From Gammaproteobacteria bacterium (lineage in GTDB: Bacteria > Pseudomonadota > Gammaproteobacteria > Steroidobacterales > JABDKV01), in the NCBI GenBank assembly GCA_013003425.1, contig JABDJB010000006.1, positions 134,248-198,247 of the forward strand: a stretch of DNA of 64,000 nucleotides. The letters are read 5' to 3'. Of this stretch, positions 53,440 to 62,610 are shown one piece after another. The notes under the pieces are model-generated. The model did no database searches and had not been told where the DNA came from. It saw only the letters and a program-made list of their open reading frames with translations. The position numbers and the translations under genes were made by a program. How positions within the stretch are numbered: position 1 is the first letter of the stretch; every line of letters starts with the position of its first letter.

Positions 53440-54326
53440 GCGACAGACCTCGGATCCAGCGCATCCTGCAGGGCATCGGAAAACAGGTTAAATGCCATCA
53501 CCAGGCCAAACAGAAAAATTGACGCCCAGATGAAGTTATTGAACTGCCCTGCCAAGACCTCCTGTGTCGATTCAGCAATCATCAGCCCCCAGCTCACTCC
53601 GTCTTTCACGCCAAGCCCGAGAAAACTCAGGATTACTTCCGATTTGATCGCAGCAACAAACACAATCGTTGCCTGTACCAACAGGATATGAAATGTATTG
53701 GGGATGATGTGGCGAAAGATTATTTTCATTTCGGGCACGCCAAGCGCACGCGCCGCTTCGACAAACTCGAAACCACGCAGCTTTATCACTTCCCCGCGCA
53801 CGAGTCGCCCGGTGGTCGTCCAGAACGTTGCAATCATCGCGACGTGCATTGCATAGGCATACCCTTTCAGAGCAAATGCCAGCGCTGCCACAAACAGGTA
53901 AAACGGGATCGAATCCAGCACCCCTTTCAGCCAAAGTATTACGCCATCGATCCAGGTGCCGCTGAAATAACCTGCCAAAGCCCCAAGGATGGCACCAACA
54001 ATTGTCGACAGTACAGCAACCACCAGGCCTACCTCGAATGCCACCTTGGTGCTGAAAATTGCGCGCTCGAAAATATCCTGGCCAATCACGTTGGTGCCAA
54101 ACCAGTATTCCCGTGACGGCGATGCCCACATCGGTCCGGTTACATCGCTCCAGCCCTGGCCCAGGACGCCAACCCACACGCCAGCGGCCACAACCAGGTA
54201 CACCACCACTATCGCCAGCCCGACCAGTCCCAGCCGATCGCGTGACAGCTTGTACAACGCCTTGGACCACAGCGACTCGCGACTGCGGCCGCCGCTGGCA
54301 GCGACTGATGCGGCAGTAAAGATCAT
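53436..54326 (-). CDS. Peptide ABC transporter permease (OppC/DppC type)
   Basis: 296 residues. N-terminal OppC domain with one helix ([21 protein letters not shown]), then [21 protein letters not shown]. Five core helices follow, with the EAA coupling loop ([21 protein letters not shown]). Inner-membrane half of the translocation channel with the OppB-type protein. Four-base overlaps on both sides. Confidence 0.93.
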   Translation of the reverse strand: MIFTAASVAASGGRSRESLWSKALYKLSRDRLGLVGLAIVVVYLVVAAGVWVGVLGQGWSDVTGPMWASPSREYWFGTNVIGQDIFERAIFSTKVAFEVGLVVAVLSTIVGAILGALAGYFSGTWIDGVILWLKGVLDSIPFYLFVAALAFALKGYAYAMHVAMIATFWTTTGRLVRGEVIKLRGFEFVEAARALGVPEMKIIFRHIIPNTFHILLVQATIVFVAAIKSEVILSFLGLGVKDGVSWGLMIAESTQEVLAGQFNNFIWASIFLFGLVMAFNLFSDALQDALDPRSVA

Positions 54327-55276
54327 TTTAGCGACACCCGCGGATCGACCATCTTGTACATGATGTCCGTTAGCAGCAACGTGAAGACAAATAACACTGC
54401 AGTCAGACCAACCACTGCCTTCAGCACCGGCTGGTCACCTGTTGTGATCGCGTCGTAGGTGACTTTGCCCACACCGGGTATACCGAAATAGCTTTCAATC
54501 AGCAGACTGCCACTGATCACCACCAGCGGGATCGAAAACATGATTCGGGTAATGATGGGAATCAGGCTGTTCTTGAGAATATTCTTGTACAGCAGCTTCC
54601 ATGGCCGCGCACCAAAAGCGCGTGCGGTTCGCACATGATCACGTGTCATTTCCTCGACGATTACGGCACGATAGAAACGCGTGTTGTAACCGAGCGCCAC
54701 GAATACGGTCGCCAGCGTCGGAACCGTCACGTAACGCACATAGTCGGCAAGGCTGTAAACATCCCAGCCACGCACCGGAAAAAGATTCAACCCATAGCTC
54801 GACGAGAAAATCAGCTGGAAGGCCACAATAGCAATAAGAAAACTGATACTCATGCCGACAACGGCACCGCCCATGATGAGCTTGTCGATCCAGCCGCCGC
54901 GATGATAGGCGGCAATCAGCGCCAGCACGATACCAAGCGCATTGCCGAGTATGAAGCCGGGTGCGGTCAGCGCCAGCGAAACCGGTATGGTACGCACCAG
55001 CAGACCGCTGACCCGTTCCCCGGTGGAATCAGAATGACCGAAGTCCAGTGTCACCAGCTCCTGCAGGTAGTCGGCATAGCGCACGAAAAACGGCCGATCG
55101 TAGCCAAGCTGGTGCCTGACCTCCTCTATCTGCTCCGGCGTGGGATTTTTGCCCAGTAACTCGTAGGTCTTGTCAGGCCCGAAGTAGACCATCAGCACGA
55201 AACTGATGAAGGTCACACCGATAACCAGCGGGATTCCGCCGATCAGTTTGCGAATTGCAAATTGCGCCAGCTCCAC
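54323..55276 (-). CDS. Peptide ABC transporter permease (OppB/DppB type)
   Basis: 317 residues. The first helix LIGGIPLVIGVTFISFVLMVYF and the following periplasmic segment (PEQIEEVRHQLGYDRPFFVRYADYL) are OppB hallmarks. Five further helices, EAA loop VRTARAFGARPWKLLYKNILKN. Other half of the channel. Starts eight bases after the solute-binding protein stop. Confidence 0.93.
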   Translation of the reverse strand: MELAQFAIRKLIGGIPLVIGVTFISFVLMVYFGPDKTYELLGKNPTPEQIEEVRHQLGYDRPFFVRYADYLQELVTLDFGHSDSTGERVSGLLVRTIPVSLALTAPGFILGNALGIVLALIAAYHRGGWIDKLIMGGAVVGMSISFLIAIVAFQLIFSSSYGLNLFPVRGWDVYSLADYVRYVTVPTLATVFVALGYNTRFYRAVIVEEMTRDHVRTARAFGARPWKLLYKNILKNSLIPIITRIMFSIPLVVISGSLLIESYFGIPGVGKVTYDAITTGDQPVLKAVVGLTAVLFVFTLLLTDIMYKMVDPRVSLK

Positions 55277-55284
55277 CGCCGGGC

Positions 55285-57084
55285 TTATTCCTGTCGCAGG
55301 TCGACGTAACGCAGCCAGAACCCGCCAACAATATTGCGGTCAGGATAGCCAATGACGTTGTCGTGCCACATCAGCAGGTTGGTGCGGGACAGTCCCATGA
55401 TGGCAACACAATTGTCTACCAGGATCTCGTTCATGCGGCGGTAGATTGCCGTACGCTCCGGGCCGGGCTGCATCACGGCTGATTGCTCATACAGGCGATC
55501 GTATTCGGGATCAGCAAAGTTGGCGTCGTTCGAGCCGGGCGAGCCATTGGGACCATAAAACAGCTGCAGCACGTTTTCCGCGTCCGGGTAGTCCAGGCCC
55601 CAGGACTTCGATACAAACGGAAGTTTGCTCTGCTTCCACGCCTTGCTGATATCACCAAAAGTTGCAAACTGCTCCAGCACGACCTTTTCGGATGGATATC
55701 CGATCTCCGACAGGAAACCGCGGAACTGCTCGAATAACTGCCGCTGCTTTACTGACGCTGCGACGCCGTAAACCAGCTTTGGCAGGGTATCGGAGTCCCA
55801 GCCATTATCTGCCAGCAGCTTCCTGGCTCCTTCTACATCCCGGATCACTGATACCTGCGACATACCTGCGTCGAATTCAGGCACCGCCGGCGGGATGATC
55901 CCGGGATAGATCTTGGCTATACCGTTATAAAAGCGCTCGTTACGCTGGTTCCAGTCGAATGCCTTGATAACGGCGCAACGCAGTGCCTTGTTACGCCCGG
56001 CCCGTACTGGGTCGGTGTTGTAGCCAAACTCCTCAAAATCCATGTTAAATGTGTTGAAGATAACCTCAGGGGCGACCAAATCCAGCATCTTGTAGCGACC
56101 CTCGAGCTCGGTTTTCATTGTCGGTGGTGTCTTGGACGACAGTACGGTATCGAACTGCTCGGTCGGGATCTTGGCAAACTGGATTTCATTGCCCTTTGAA
56201 AACGAATTCCAGCGTGCCGCATCCTCGGTGATGAAGTCGACATCAACCCGGTCGACAAATGGCGGCGCGCGGCCAGCAATTGCTTCCAGGCCAAGTCCGT
56301 CATGCAGTGTCGGATCATAGCCCTCGGCCGCAAGATCAACCGGCTCGCTGCGGAAACGCGGATTCCTGATCAGCGCTGCTCTGGCCGTGTCGAATCGCCG
56401 GAGTTTGAACGGGCCGGAGCCGACCGGCCGGATAGAGAACTCGCGACCGTAGTGCTCCACCGCCTCGCGCGGCACCAGGGCGGAGAAGCCCATGGTCAGT
56501 GTATGAACGAGTTGCGGGTAAGGCCGTGTCAGGCGGATTTGCAGGGTATGCCTGTCAGGTGCCTGCAGGCCGCTTACCGGTGCGGCGTAATCACTGCCCG
56601 CCTCTTTCCACTCATCCAGCCCTTCGATTCGCCCCTGCCACACCCACGCGCCCTGCGACAGGCTGCGCGGGTCAAAATGACGCTTGATGGAATAGATGAA
56701 ATCTTCTGCTACTACCTCGCGGCCTATACCATCAGCAAAACTCTCATCATCGGTGTAACTAACACCCGGTTTGAGGCGAATGGTGTAGGTGAGGCCATCC
56801 GCTGAAACTTCCGGCATGCCGGCGGCGAGATTTGGTTTCAGCTCATAGGGCCGGGCAAGGTATTTGTACGCATACAACGTGTCGTACACGTTGAGGACAA
56901 TAAAATTACTGTAGACGGTGGCTGCCTGGGTCGGATCGACGCTGACCGGTGCCTGGTCCATGGAATGCCGGTAGACCTTTTGCCCGGCAGCTGCCGCGTT
57001 GCGGTTTCCCCCGCCGTTGCCGCAGCCGACCAGCAGGAACCCTGCAGCCAGTATCAATAAGGTCGCTGAGCGAAGTGAGGTCAT
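55285..57084 (-). CDS. Periplasmic peptide-binding lipoprotein (family 5 solute-binding protein)
   Basis: 599 residues. Lipobox LLVGC (Cys about 21) and a Gly/Asn tether. Family 5 (OppA/DppA) features: VYRHSMDQAPVSVDPTQAATVYS at the mature N-terminus, ADGLTYTIRLKPGVSYTDDESF and RPVGSGPFKLRRFD. The C-terminal lobe has FVSKSWGLDYPDAENVLQLFYGPNGSPGSNDANF and QPGPERTAIYRRMNEILVDNCVAIMG. Binds oligopeptides or related solutes and delivers them to the permease; specificity unknown. First gene of a six-gene operon running to 50594. Confidence 0.93.
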   Translation of the reverse strand: MTSLRSATLLILAAGFLLVGCGNGGGNRNAAAAGQKVYRHSMDQAPVSVDPTQAATVYSNFIVLNVYDTLYAYKYLARPYELKPNLAAGMPEVSADGLTYTIRLKPGVSYTDDESFADGIGREVVAEDFIYSIKRHFDPRSLSQGAWVWQGRIEGLDEWKEAGSDYAAPVSGLQAPDRHTLQIRLTRPYPQLVHTLTMGFSALVPREAVEHYGREFSIRPVGSGPFKLRRFDTARAALIRNPRFRSEPVDLAAEGYDPTLHDGLGLEAIAGRAPPFVDRVDVDFITEDAARWNSFSKGNEIQFAKIPTEQFDTVLSSKTPPTMKTELEGRYKMLDLVAPEVIFNTFNMDFEEFGYNTDPVRAGRNKALRCAVIKAFDWNQRNERFYNGIAKIYPGIIPPAVPEFDAGMSQVSVIRDVEGARKLLADNGWDSDTLPKLVYGVAASVKQRQLFEQFRGFLSEIGYPSEKVVLEQFATFGDISKAWKQSKLPFVSKSWGLDYPDAENVLQLFYGPNGSPGSNDANFADPEYDRLYEQSAVMQPGPERTAIYRRMNEILVDNCVAIMGLSRTNLLMWHDNVIGYPDRNIVGGFWLRYVDLRQE

Positions 57085-57153
57085 AGGATTGCCCTGAATA
57101 TAACGCCGCAGCGGGGATTACAGCCGCGACGCGCGCGTGTTGTCAAATTACCG

Positions 57154-57969
57154 CTAGCAGCTGCGACGATATAGCACGAGAGTAGTGTCGTCCGGCTTGC
57201 TTGGAGCGGCCGCTTCCGGCTCGAGCATTCGTTGCTGCGCGGCTTTCATTACACGCTCGGCCGCTTTTTCAATATTTCCGACCCTGACGTACTCGATCAG
57301 TTCATCCGGATGCAGGTTATCCAGCACGCCATCTGTTGCCAGCACCACCGTGTCACGTCGGGCCAGTGCCAGGCTCTGGCCAATCTCGATGCGCATGTCA
57401 CGCGCACCAATTACATTCGATACCAGATGGCGGTCCTCGTGATGCATCGCCTCGCCTTCGTCCATTACGCCGGCTTCGACGGCATAACCAACAGGTGAAT
57501 GAGCAACTGTCTGCAGGCGCAGCCGCCCGCGCTGGCCGACCACCATGACAGCTGAGTCGCCGATATGTATCGGGCGAACGCGATGCCGGTCAATTTCCAC
57601 CAGCGCCAGCGTGGTGGCAGAACCGTTACCACTCGCGCGCACGCTTTCGTTGGCGTGTTCGATAGCGTTGACTATCGCGGCCCGCGATGAAGAACCACGA
57701 TCATTATCTGCGGGAATGCCAGCCAGGGCGTCAACGGTGTCCTGTGACGCGGTATGTGCCAGGCGTGAACCGCCGACGCCGTCGGCAACAGCCAGTATTA
57801 CCGCATGCCGGTCGAGCGGGACGATGGCAGCAGAGTCTTCATTGCTGCCGTCTTTGTCGGGAGCCCGAAACGAACAGAGCACCGCTTCGCCATCCGCAAC
57901 CAGGACATGCTGCAGGTCAGGTTCGACGCTGTCCTTCAGGAGCAGCGGTTTGCTGAGTAACGCCACCAT
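57154..57969 (-). CDS. PP2C-family protein phosphatase
   Basis: 271 residues, soluble. Metal-binding motifs of PPM phosphatases: RAPDKDGSNEDS (about 35-46, first Asp usually in an RxxNED-type motif), VADGVGGSRLAH (about 61-72), HIGDSAVMVV, ATDGVLDNLHPDEL and PDDTTLVL at the end. Expected to remove phosphate from Ser/Thr, most likely from targets of the kinase encoded three bases upstream. Kinase-phosphatase pairing in this order is typical of bacterial Ser/Thr phospho-signalling. Confidence 0.92.
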   Translation of the reverse strand: MVALLSKPLLLKDSVEPDLQHVLVADGEAVLCSFRAPDKDGSNEDSAAIVPLDRHAVILAVADGVGGSRLAHTASQDTVDALAGIPADNDRGSSSRAAIVNAIEHANESVRASGNGSATTLALVEIDRHRVRPIHIGDSAVMVVGQRGRLRLQTVAHSPVGYAVEAGVMDEGEAMHHEDRHLVSNVIGARDMRIEIGQSLALARRDTVVLATDGVLDNLHPDELIEYVRVGNIEKAAERVMKAAQQRMLEPEAAAPSKPDDTTLVLYRRSC

Positions 57970-57972
57970 GCA

Positions 57973-59283
57973 TCAAGCCTCCAGGTGGTCGGCACACCAT
58001 GGGCACCAGCCCCAGAACTCGGTCAGCACATCGTTGCCGCAGCTGCCACACGCCGTGCCGTCCGGCAGCTTCCATCGCTTGCGAACCTTGTTGCGGCACC
58101 ATGGACAATAGCGCATGTGCGGCATCAATTCCCGCCGACTGCAACGAGCGTTGCTGCAGCGCGCTACATAGCGCTTGTCCGAGTATTGTTTCTCCTCTGC
58201 ATCGTCAAATTTTGCACCGTAACACCAGGCGCAATAATGCCAGTCGAGCTTCATCCCGCGATCGCAGCGGGGGCACTGCGCGGGAAACTGTGTCTCACCG
58301 TGAAGAAAACGGCCGTCAGCACCACACCACGGGCAGGCCTGCATCGATTCGGCAACAGGCCCCTCACATTTGCGGCAGCTGAAGCGAGTCTCCAGCTGTT
58401 TGCCGTAGCGACGACGAAACTGCCGCCACCTGATTTCGTGCCAGCTTGGAGAATTTCCGTTTGGCTGTTTGCGCCGCCGGCTCTTGCGTTTCAGCCAGGC
58501 GCGGGTACGCGGCAGAATACGCTCATACTCAGCCAGCATCGTGCCCGCATTGGCGAAGCGACGGGATGGCGTTACGTCGATTGATTTTTTCAGGAAATCT
58601 ATGAATTCCGTCGGCATCCGCTGACGCAGCCGGTCATAGCCCGGGCCCGGCCAGGTGAACGGCCACTCGGGCAGTTTCCCGCTCAACATCCTGTAGGCAA
58701 TCAACCCCAGCGAAAACACATCGGAACGATAGCCGGGCCGGCCCATCGCCTGTTCCGGTGCCACGTAGCCAAGCGTGCCGGATCCGGAAGCCTTGAGGGT
58801 GCGCAATGCGATCTTGGCTATACCGAAGTCGGCCAGTCGCAGCTCGCTGTCCGGGAACAGGATGAAATTCTCGGGTTTTATATCGCAATGAATAACTCGC
58901 AACCCATGAGCAAACGCCACGGCGTCGAGCATCTGCAAAATCAGGTCCAGCGCCTTGTCGGCAGCGAGTCGATAACCGATACGGTCCGCCAGCGTGCCGA
59001 TACCGAGCGGGCTGACAATGACGAAGGTCTTGTCGATGAAACCGGCATCCTTGATGGGGAGAATGTGCGGATGATCGAGCTTTGCCGCAAGCCGGACTTC
59101 CTTGCGAAATTCGTCGGGAAATTTTCCTTCCGTTTGAAAAGTGTGCGGGATCTTGAGCGCGACACGCACGCCCAGTATCGTGTCGTAAGCCGCGTACACT
59201 GCTGCAAAATTGGTGACCGCAAGCCGCTTCTCGATGCGGTACTTGCCCAGTTTTTGTCGCCGCCTCAGCTTGTCGGTTTGCAT
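57973..59283 (-). CDS. Ser/Thr protein kinase with four C-terminal zinc ribbons
   Basis: 436 residues. Hanks-type kinase (14-265): catalytic Lys44 in VALKIP, HCDIKPEN with Asp134 (HRD variant HCD), ADFG with Asp152, and APEQ. The glycine-rich loop is atypical: RLAVTNFAAVY lacks all the usual glycines. After a basic linker (270-310) come four CxxC...CxxC units (RKC..CPWCG; CPRC..CAWC; SNARC..CPWC; CGSC..CPWC), predicted zinc ribbons. No membrane segment. Such zinc-ribbon kinases are known from TerY-P triads with PP2C and vWA proteins, and both occur nearby. The weak Gly-loop may lower activity, but the core residues are intact. Confidence 0.9.
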   Translation of the reverse strand: MQTDKLRRRQKLGKYRIEKRLAVTNFAAVYAAYDTILGVRVALKIPHTFQTEGKFPDEFRKEVRLAAKLDHPHILPIKDAGFIDKTFVIVSPLGIGTLADRIGYRLAADKALDLILQMLDAVAFAHGLRVIHCDIKPENFILFPDSELRLADFGIAKIALRTLKASGSGTLGYVAPEQAMGRPGYRSDVFSLGLIAYRMLSGKLPEWPFTWPGPGYDRLRQRMPTEFIDFLKKSIDVTPSRRFANAGTMLAEYERILPRTRAWLKRKSRRRKQPNGNSPSWHEIRWRQFRRRYGKQLETRFSCRKCEGPVAESMQACPWCGADGRFLHGETQFPAQCPRCDRGMKLDWHYCAWCYGAKFDDAEEKQYSDKRYVARCSNARCSRRELMPHMRYCPWCRNKVRKRWKLPDGTACGSCGNDVLTEFWGWCPWCADHLEA

Positions 59284-59346
59284 GGGCCGAAGTTTACTTT
59301 AAGCCGTCGCTGGCCGCCCGCACCCTGGTATGCGACGATTTGTCCG

Positions 59347-60519
59347 GTGATCCGGATTCTCACTTTCAGTACCCTTTATCCCAACGCCGCCCGGCCTGGC
59401 CACGGGCCGTTTGTCGAGCACCGGCTGCGCCAGCTGGTCGGCAGCGGTGCGGTGAGCGCTTCAGTCATCGCTCCGGTGCCATGGTTTCCCTTCAGGAATA
59501 AGGCGTTCGGCGACTACGCCGACTTTGCCGCCGCGCCGCGGGCCGAAACCCGTCATGGCCTTGAGATCGTGCATCCGCGCTACCCGGTAGTTCCCAAAGT
59601 AGGCATGAACCTGGCGCCGGCCCTGCTGGAGCGGTTCAGCCGAACAGCGGTGGACCGCGAACTGGCCCGCCACCCTGATACCGCTTTGATCGATGCCCAT
59701 TATTTTTACCCCGACGGCGTCGCCGCCGCTGCCCATGGATTGCGCACCGGAAAGCCCGTCGTGATAACCGCGCGCGGCACGGATATCAGCCTGATTCCGC
59801 AGTATCGCCGGCCACGGCAGAAAATCCTGTGGGCGGCACGCCAGGCTGCCGCGATTATTACGGTGTGCGAGGCATTGAAACTGGCACTGGTCGATCTTGG
59901 TGTCCCGGCCGACCGGATTACCGTCCTGCGTAATGGCGTGGACTTCGAAATCTTTCGCCCGGTACCGAAACAACAGGCCCGGGCTCGCACCCTGATGAAC
60001 GGCCGCACACTGCTATCGGTTGGCCACATGATCGAGCGCAAGGGCCATCACCTGGTGATCGAAGCGCTGACCCGGCTCCCGGACACAAACCTGGTGATCG
60101 TGGGTGACGGACCCATGCACCAGGAACTGGTTACGCAGGTTGCGTCTGCGAGGTTGGGCGACAGGGTGCGATTTGCCGGTCGCATCGCCCAGGATCAGCT
60201 GCCCGATTACTACAGCGCTGCTGACGCTCTGTTGTTGGCATCGAGCCGCGAGGGGATGGCCAATGTCCTGCTGGAGTCACTGGCCTGTGGCACGCCGGTT
60301 GTTGCCACGCCGGTATGGGGCACGCCGGAAGTGATTGCCGACCCTGCTGCCGGTGTACTAAGCGCGGACCGCTCGGCTGGCGCGATCGCGGCTGCCGTAC
60401 GCCAGCTGTTCGATAACTATCCCGACAGCGATGCCACTCTCGCCTACGCGAGGCAGTTCAGCTGGGAAGCCACTACCGCCGGGCAAATCGAGTTGTTCCG
60501 CCGCATCAGCGGCCACTAA
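59347..60519 (+). CDS. Glycosyltransferase family 4 (TuaC-like)
   Basis: 390 residues from the GTG at 59347, where the family sequence begins (IRILTFSTLYPNAARPGHGPFVEHRLRQL). The frame is open 153 codons further upstream, but that part is antisense to the kinase gene. GT-B fold: VVITARGTDISLIP, VLRNGVDFEIFRP, LLSVGHMIERKGHHLVIEAL, VIVGDGPMHQEL, and EGMANVLLESLACGTPVVATP with the EX7E-type glutamates. No ribosome-binding site stands out. It sits between the kinase unit (divergent) and the vWA operon (convergent, four-base overlap), with no other EPS gene nearby. Acceptor unknown. Confidence 0.88.
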   Translation: MIRILTFSTLYPNAARPGHGPFVEHRLRQLVGSGAVSASVIAPVPWFPFRNKAFGDYADFAAAPRAETRHGLEIVHPRYPVVPKVGMNLAPALLERFSRTAVDRELARHPDTALIDAHYFYPDGVAAAAHGLRTGKPVVITARGTDISLIPQYRRPRQKILWAARQAAAIITVCEALKLALVDLGVPADRITVLRNGVDFEIFRPVPKQQARARTLMNGRTLLSVGHMIERKGHHLVIEALTRLPDTNLVIVGDGPMHQELVTQVASARLGDRVRFAGRIAQDQLPDYYSAADALLLASSREGMANVLLESLACGTPVVATPVWGTPEVIADPAAGVLSADRSAGAIAAAVRQLFDNYPDSDATLAYARQFSWEATTAGQIELFRRISGH

Positions 60520-61508
60520 CGCGCCGAATTCAATGCGATAAACGTGCCGCCGTGCTGTTCACACAGCAGGCGCATGAGGGTAGCAAAGCGTTCGCCGGTA
60601 ATATGCAGGCGCGGATCCTGCTCCAGCATCACCGGAAATCCCACGGCATGAATGCGCACCAGGCGGTTGCCGTCCGTGCCGAATCGATTGATCTTGTTGA
60701 CCGCATCGAGCACCGGCTGTATCCCGCCGCCGGTAAACTCGTCACCAAATACGTACAGGCTGATACGCTTGTCAGACGAATAGAAGGTCGAAATGGCACG
60801 GGTGATTCCCTCAACCGGGCTGGAATTACTGAACGCCCGCCAGCCGCGCAGCTTGTCGACGATTGCCTTGCGGCGAGCACGTGAATCAGGAATCCAGCGA
60901 CCACGATAGCGCGGAAACATGTACTGACCCATGTCGTTCATGACCTGGATACCTTTGACGTCCGGGTAAACTGCCAGGGTTTCGCTAACCTTGCGCTGCA
61001 CCGCCGGCCACGCATACTGAAACATGCTCGAAGAAGTATCGATAATAAAAATGATGTATTCGCTGTCGGCAGGTATACCACCAATGACGCTGCTGGGCTC
61101 GGCGTCGAAAATACGTAACTCGTCAACTTCCTGCGTGAGTTCGGCACGCGCAAACTCCAGCCGGCGCTCCAGTATCTCGACAACGGTTGAATCTTTTTCC
61201 GACATTTCGAATTCGCCACGCAGTGAACTTAGCCGGTCGCTGAGCCGCGCCAGCTCGCCACGCCGGCGGGACACCTGGTCGCGACGGTCCTCGGCCTCGG
61301 TATCCACGGTTACGATGAGACTGCGTAATTCATCGAGGCGGTCCTCGAGCTCCTGCGCTTCTGTACGCAGCGCCTCGGTCGTTTGTTCCAGCACCATCGG
61401 CTGGGTCACCTTGGTAATTACCAGCAGCAGCAGAATTGCCCCGAAACCGCAGGCAATCGCGTCCAGAAACGACAGGCTGAATGGCTGTATTTCGCGTCGA
61501 TGCGGCAT
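60516..61508 (-). CDS. Membrane-anchored vWA protein 1
   Basis: 330 residues. One N-terminal membrane helix (FLDAIACGFGAILLLLVITKV, about 14-34) with an ExbD/MotB-like lead-in (FSLSFLD), a periplasmic coiled coil (40-130), and a von Willebrand A domain (145-330) with an intact MIDAS start DTSSSM. The last segment FATLMRLLCEQHGGTFIALNSAR is typical of vWA ends. It probably assembles with vWA protein 2, which has the same architecture and ends four bases upstream. Role unknown; likely a periplasmic protein-binding module in the FHA/kinase cluster. Confidence 0.88.
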   Translation of the reverse strand: MPHRREIQPFSLSFLDAIACGFGAILLLLVITKVTQPMVLEQTTEALRTEAQELEDRLDELRSLIVTVDTEAEDRRDQVSRRRGELARLSDRLSSLRGEFEMSEKDSTVVEILERRLEFARAELTQEVDELRIFDAEPSSVIGGIPADSEYIIFIIDTSSSMFQYAWPAVQRKVSETLAVYPDVKGIQVMNDMGQYMFPRYRGRWIPDSRARRKAIVDKLRGWRAFSNSSPVEGITRAISTFYSSDKRISLYVFGDEFTGGGIQPVLDAVNKINRFGTDGNRLVRIHAVGFPVMLEQDPRLHITGERFATLMRLLCEQHGGTFIALNSAR

Positions 61509-61512
61509 GAGC

Positions 61513-62610
61513 TTAAGGCCAGTCGCGCGACGGGCTCATAAATGAGCCGTTGGTAACCATCGCCAGACGCCAGAACTGGCTGGACGCTGCCGGGTCCCCC
61601 TCAATGGGAAACATGATGGTGTTGACGGGTATGCCGACTGGTAACACCTCCAGTGAACGCTGATAGGTCCGGATGCGATTGCGCGGCGAGATAGTGCGAC
61701 GCTTTGGCGGCCCGTCACCGACGGTCGGCAGTCCGTCGGTTATCAGCACGATATTGTCCGGCAGCGGGTCCATGTCGCTAACCGCGCTAAAGGCGGCGTG
61801 CAGGCTGGTTCCCTTGCGAGGCTCGAGCTTGCGCAGCGCCGCTGCAGCTTTTCCCTTCTGCGCCTGGTCGGTTGCCGCAAACCATTCGCCCTCCGTTCCT
61901 TCCAGCAGCGGCTGTGCGGTTTCATTGAATACGTAAACCTGGAACCGGGTGGTTTCCGGCATACGCCGCATGATCCACTCGACTGTTTGCAGCGAGCGCT
62001 GCCATTTTTGCGCCTCCAGCTTCCGTTCCAGCGGCATATTCCTGCGCCGGATGATGTTAACCAGGGTCGTGTCGAGCATACTGGCCGAGGCATCAAGCAT
62101 GACCAGCAGGCGCTCACCACCGAGCTTCAGCCCGGTCAGGTACTGCCGGTCACCCATACCGAGGAAATCGCGCGCATTGGACTCGGTCAGCCGCTGCTCC
62201 TCGGCAGCGCCCTCCAGCCGCTTGTGCTGCTCTTCCAGCGCCTTGAGTTCTGCCATCAACGCCGCGATGTGCTCGCGTTGCGACAGCGTGGTTTCGTCCT
62301 GGTTGGCCAGTTCATCGCGCGCACGCGCAATTTCCTCGGTAACCTGGCGGGCGCGCGCCTCCAGCTGGATGATTTCGGCTGCCGCAATCTCTATTGCTTC
62401 GCGTGAACGGTGCACATAGGTTTCGCTTTCGCTGATTTCTTCCTTGAGCGCGGTTATCTCTACGAGGAGCTCGGCATTGATTTCGTCCGAGCGCTGTAAA
62501 GTGGAGTGATGTATGAGCATAAACACAAGCACGGTGGCGCCGAAGCCGCACGACATGATGTCGAGAAACGACAGGCTGAAAACCGTGAATCGTCGCTGTT
62601 TACGCGCCAT
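61513..62610 (-). CDS. Membrane-anchored vWA protein 2
   Basis: 365 residues. Same layout as its neighbour: FSLSFLDIMSCGFGATVLVFMLI helix (about 11-33), coiled coil (40-150), then a vWA domain with MIDAS DASASM (about 176-181) and further MIDAS residues in RKGTSLHAAF and LITDGLP. The shared FSLSFLD..CGFGA opening suggests duplication and co-assembly in the membrane. Overlaps the FHA gene upstream by 11 bases. Confidence 0.88.
   Translation of the reverse strand: MARKQRRFTVFSLSFLDIMSCGFGATVLVFMLIHHSTLQRSDEINAELLVEITALKEEISESETYVHRSREAIEIAAAEIIQLEARARQVTEEIARARDELANQDETTLSQREHIAALMAELKALEEQHKRLEGAAEEQRLTESNARDFLGMGDRQYLTGLKLGGERLLVMLDASASMLDTTLVNIIRRRNMPLERKLEAQKWQRSLQTVEWIMRRMPETTRFQVYVFNETAQPLLEGTEGEWFAATDQAQKGKAAAALRKLEPRKGTSLHAAFSAVSDMDPLPDNIVLITDGLPTVGDGPPKRRTISPRNRIRTYQRSLEVLPVGIPVNTIMFPIEGDPAASSQFWRLAMVTNGSFMSPSRDWP

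Noticed and set aside
58888-59346. N-terminal 153-codon extension of the glycosyltransferase frame
   Set aside because: It is antisense to the kinase gene, has no domain character, and the family sequence starts exactly at the GTG at 59347.
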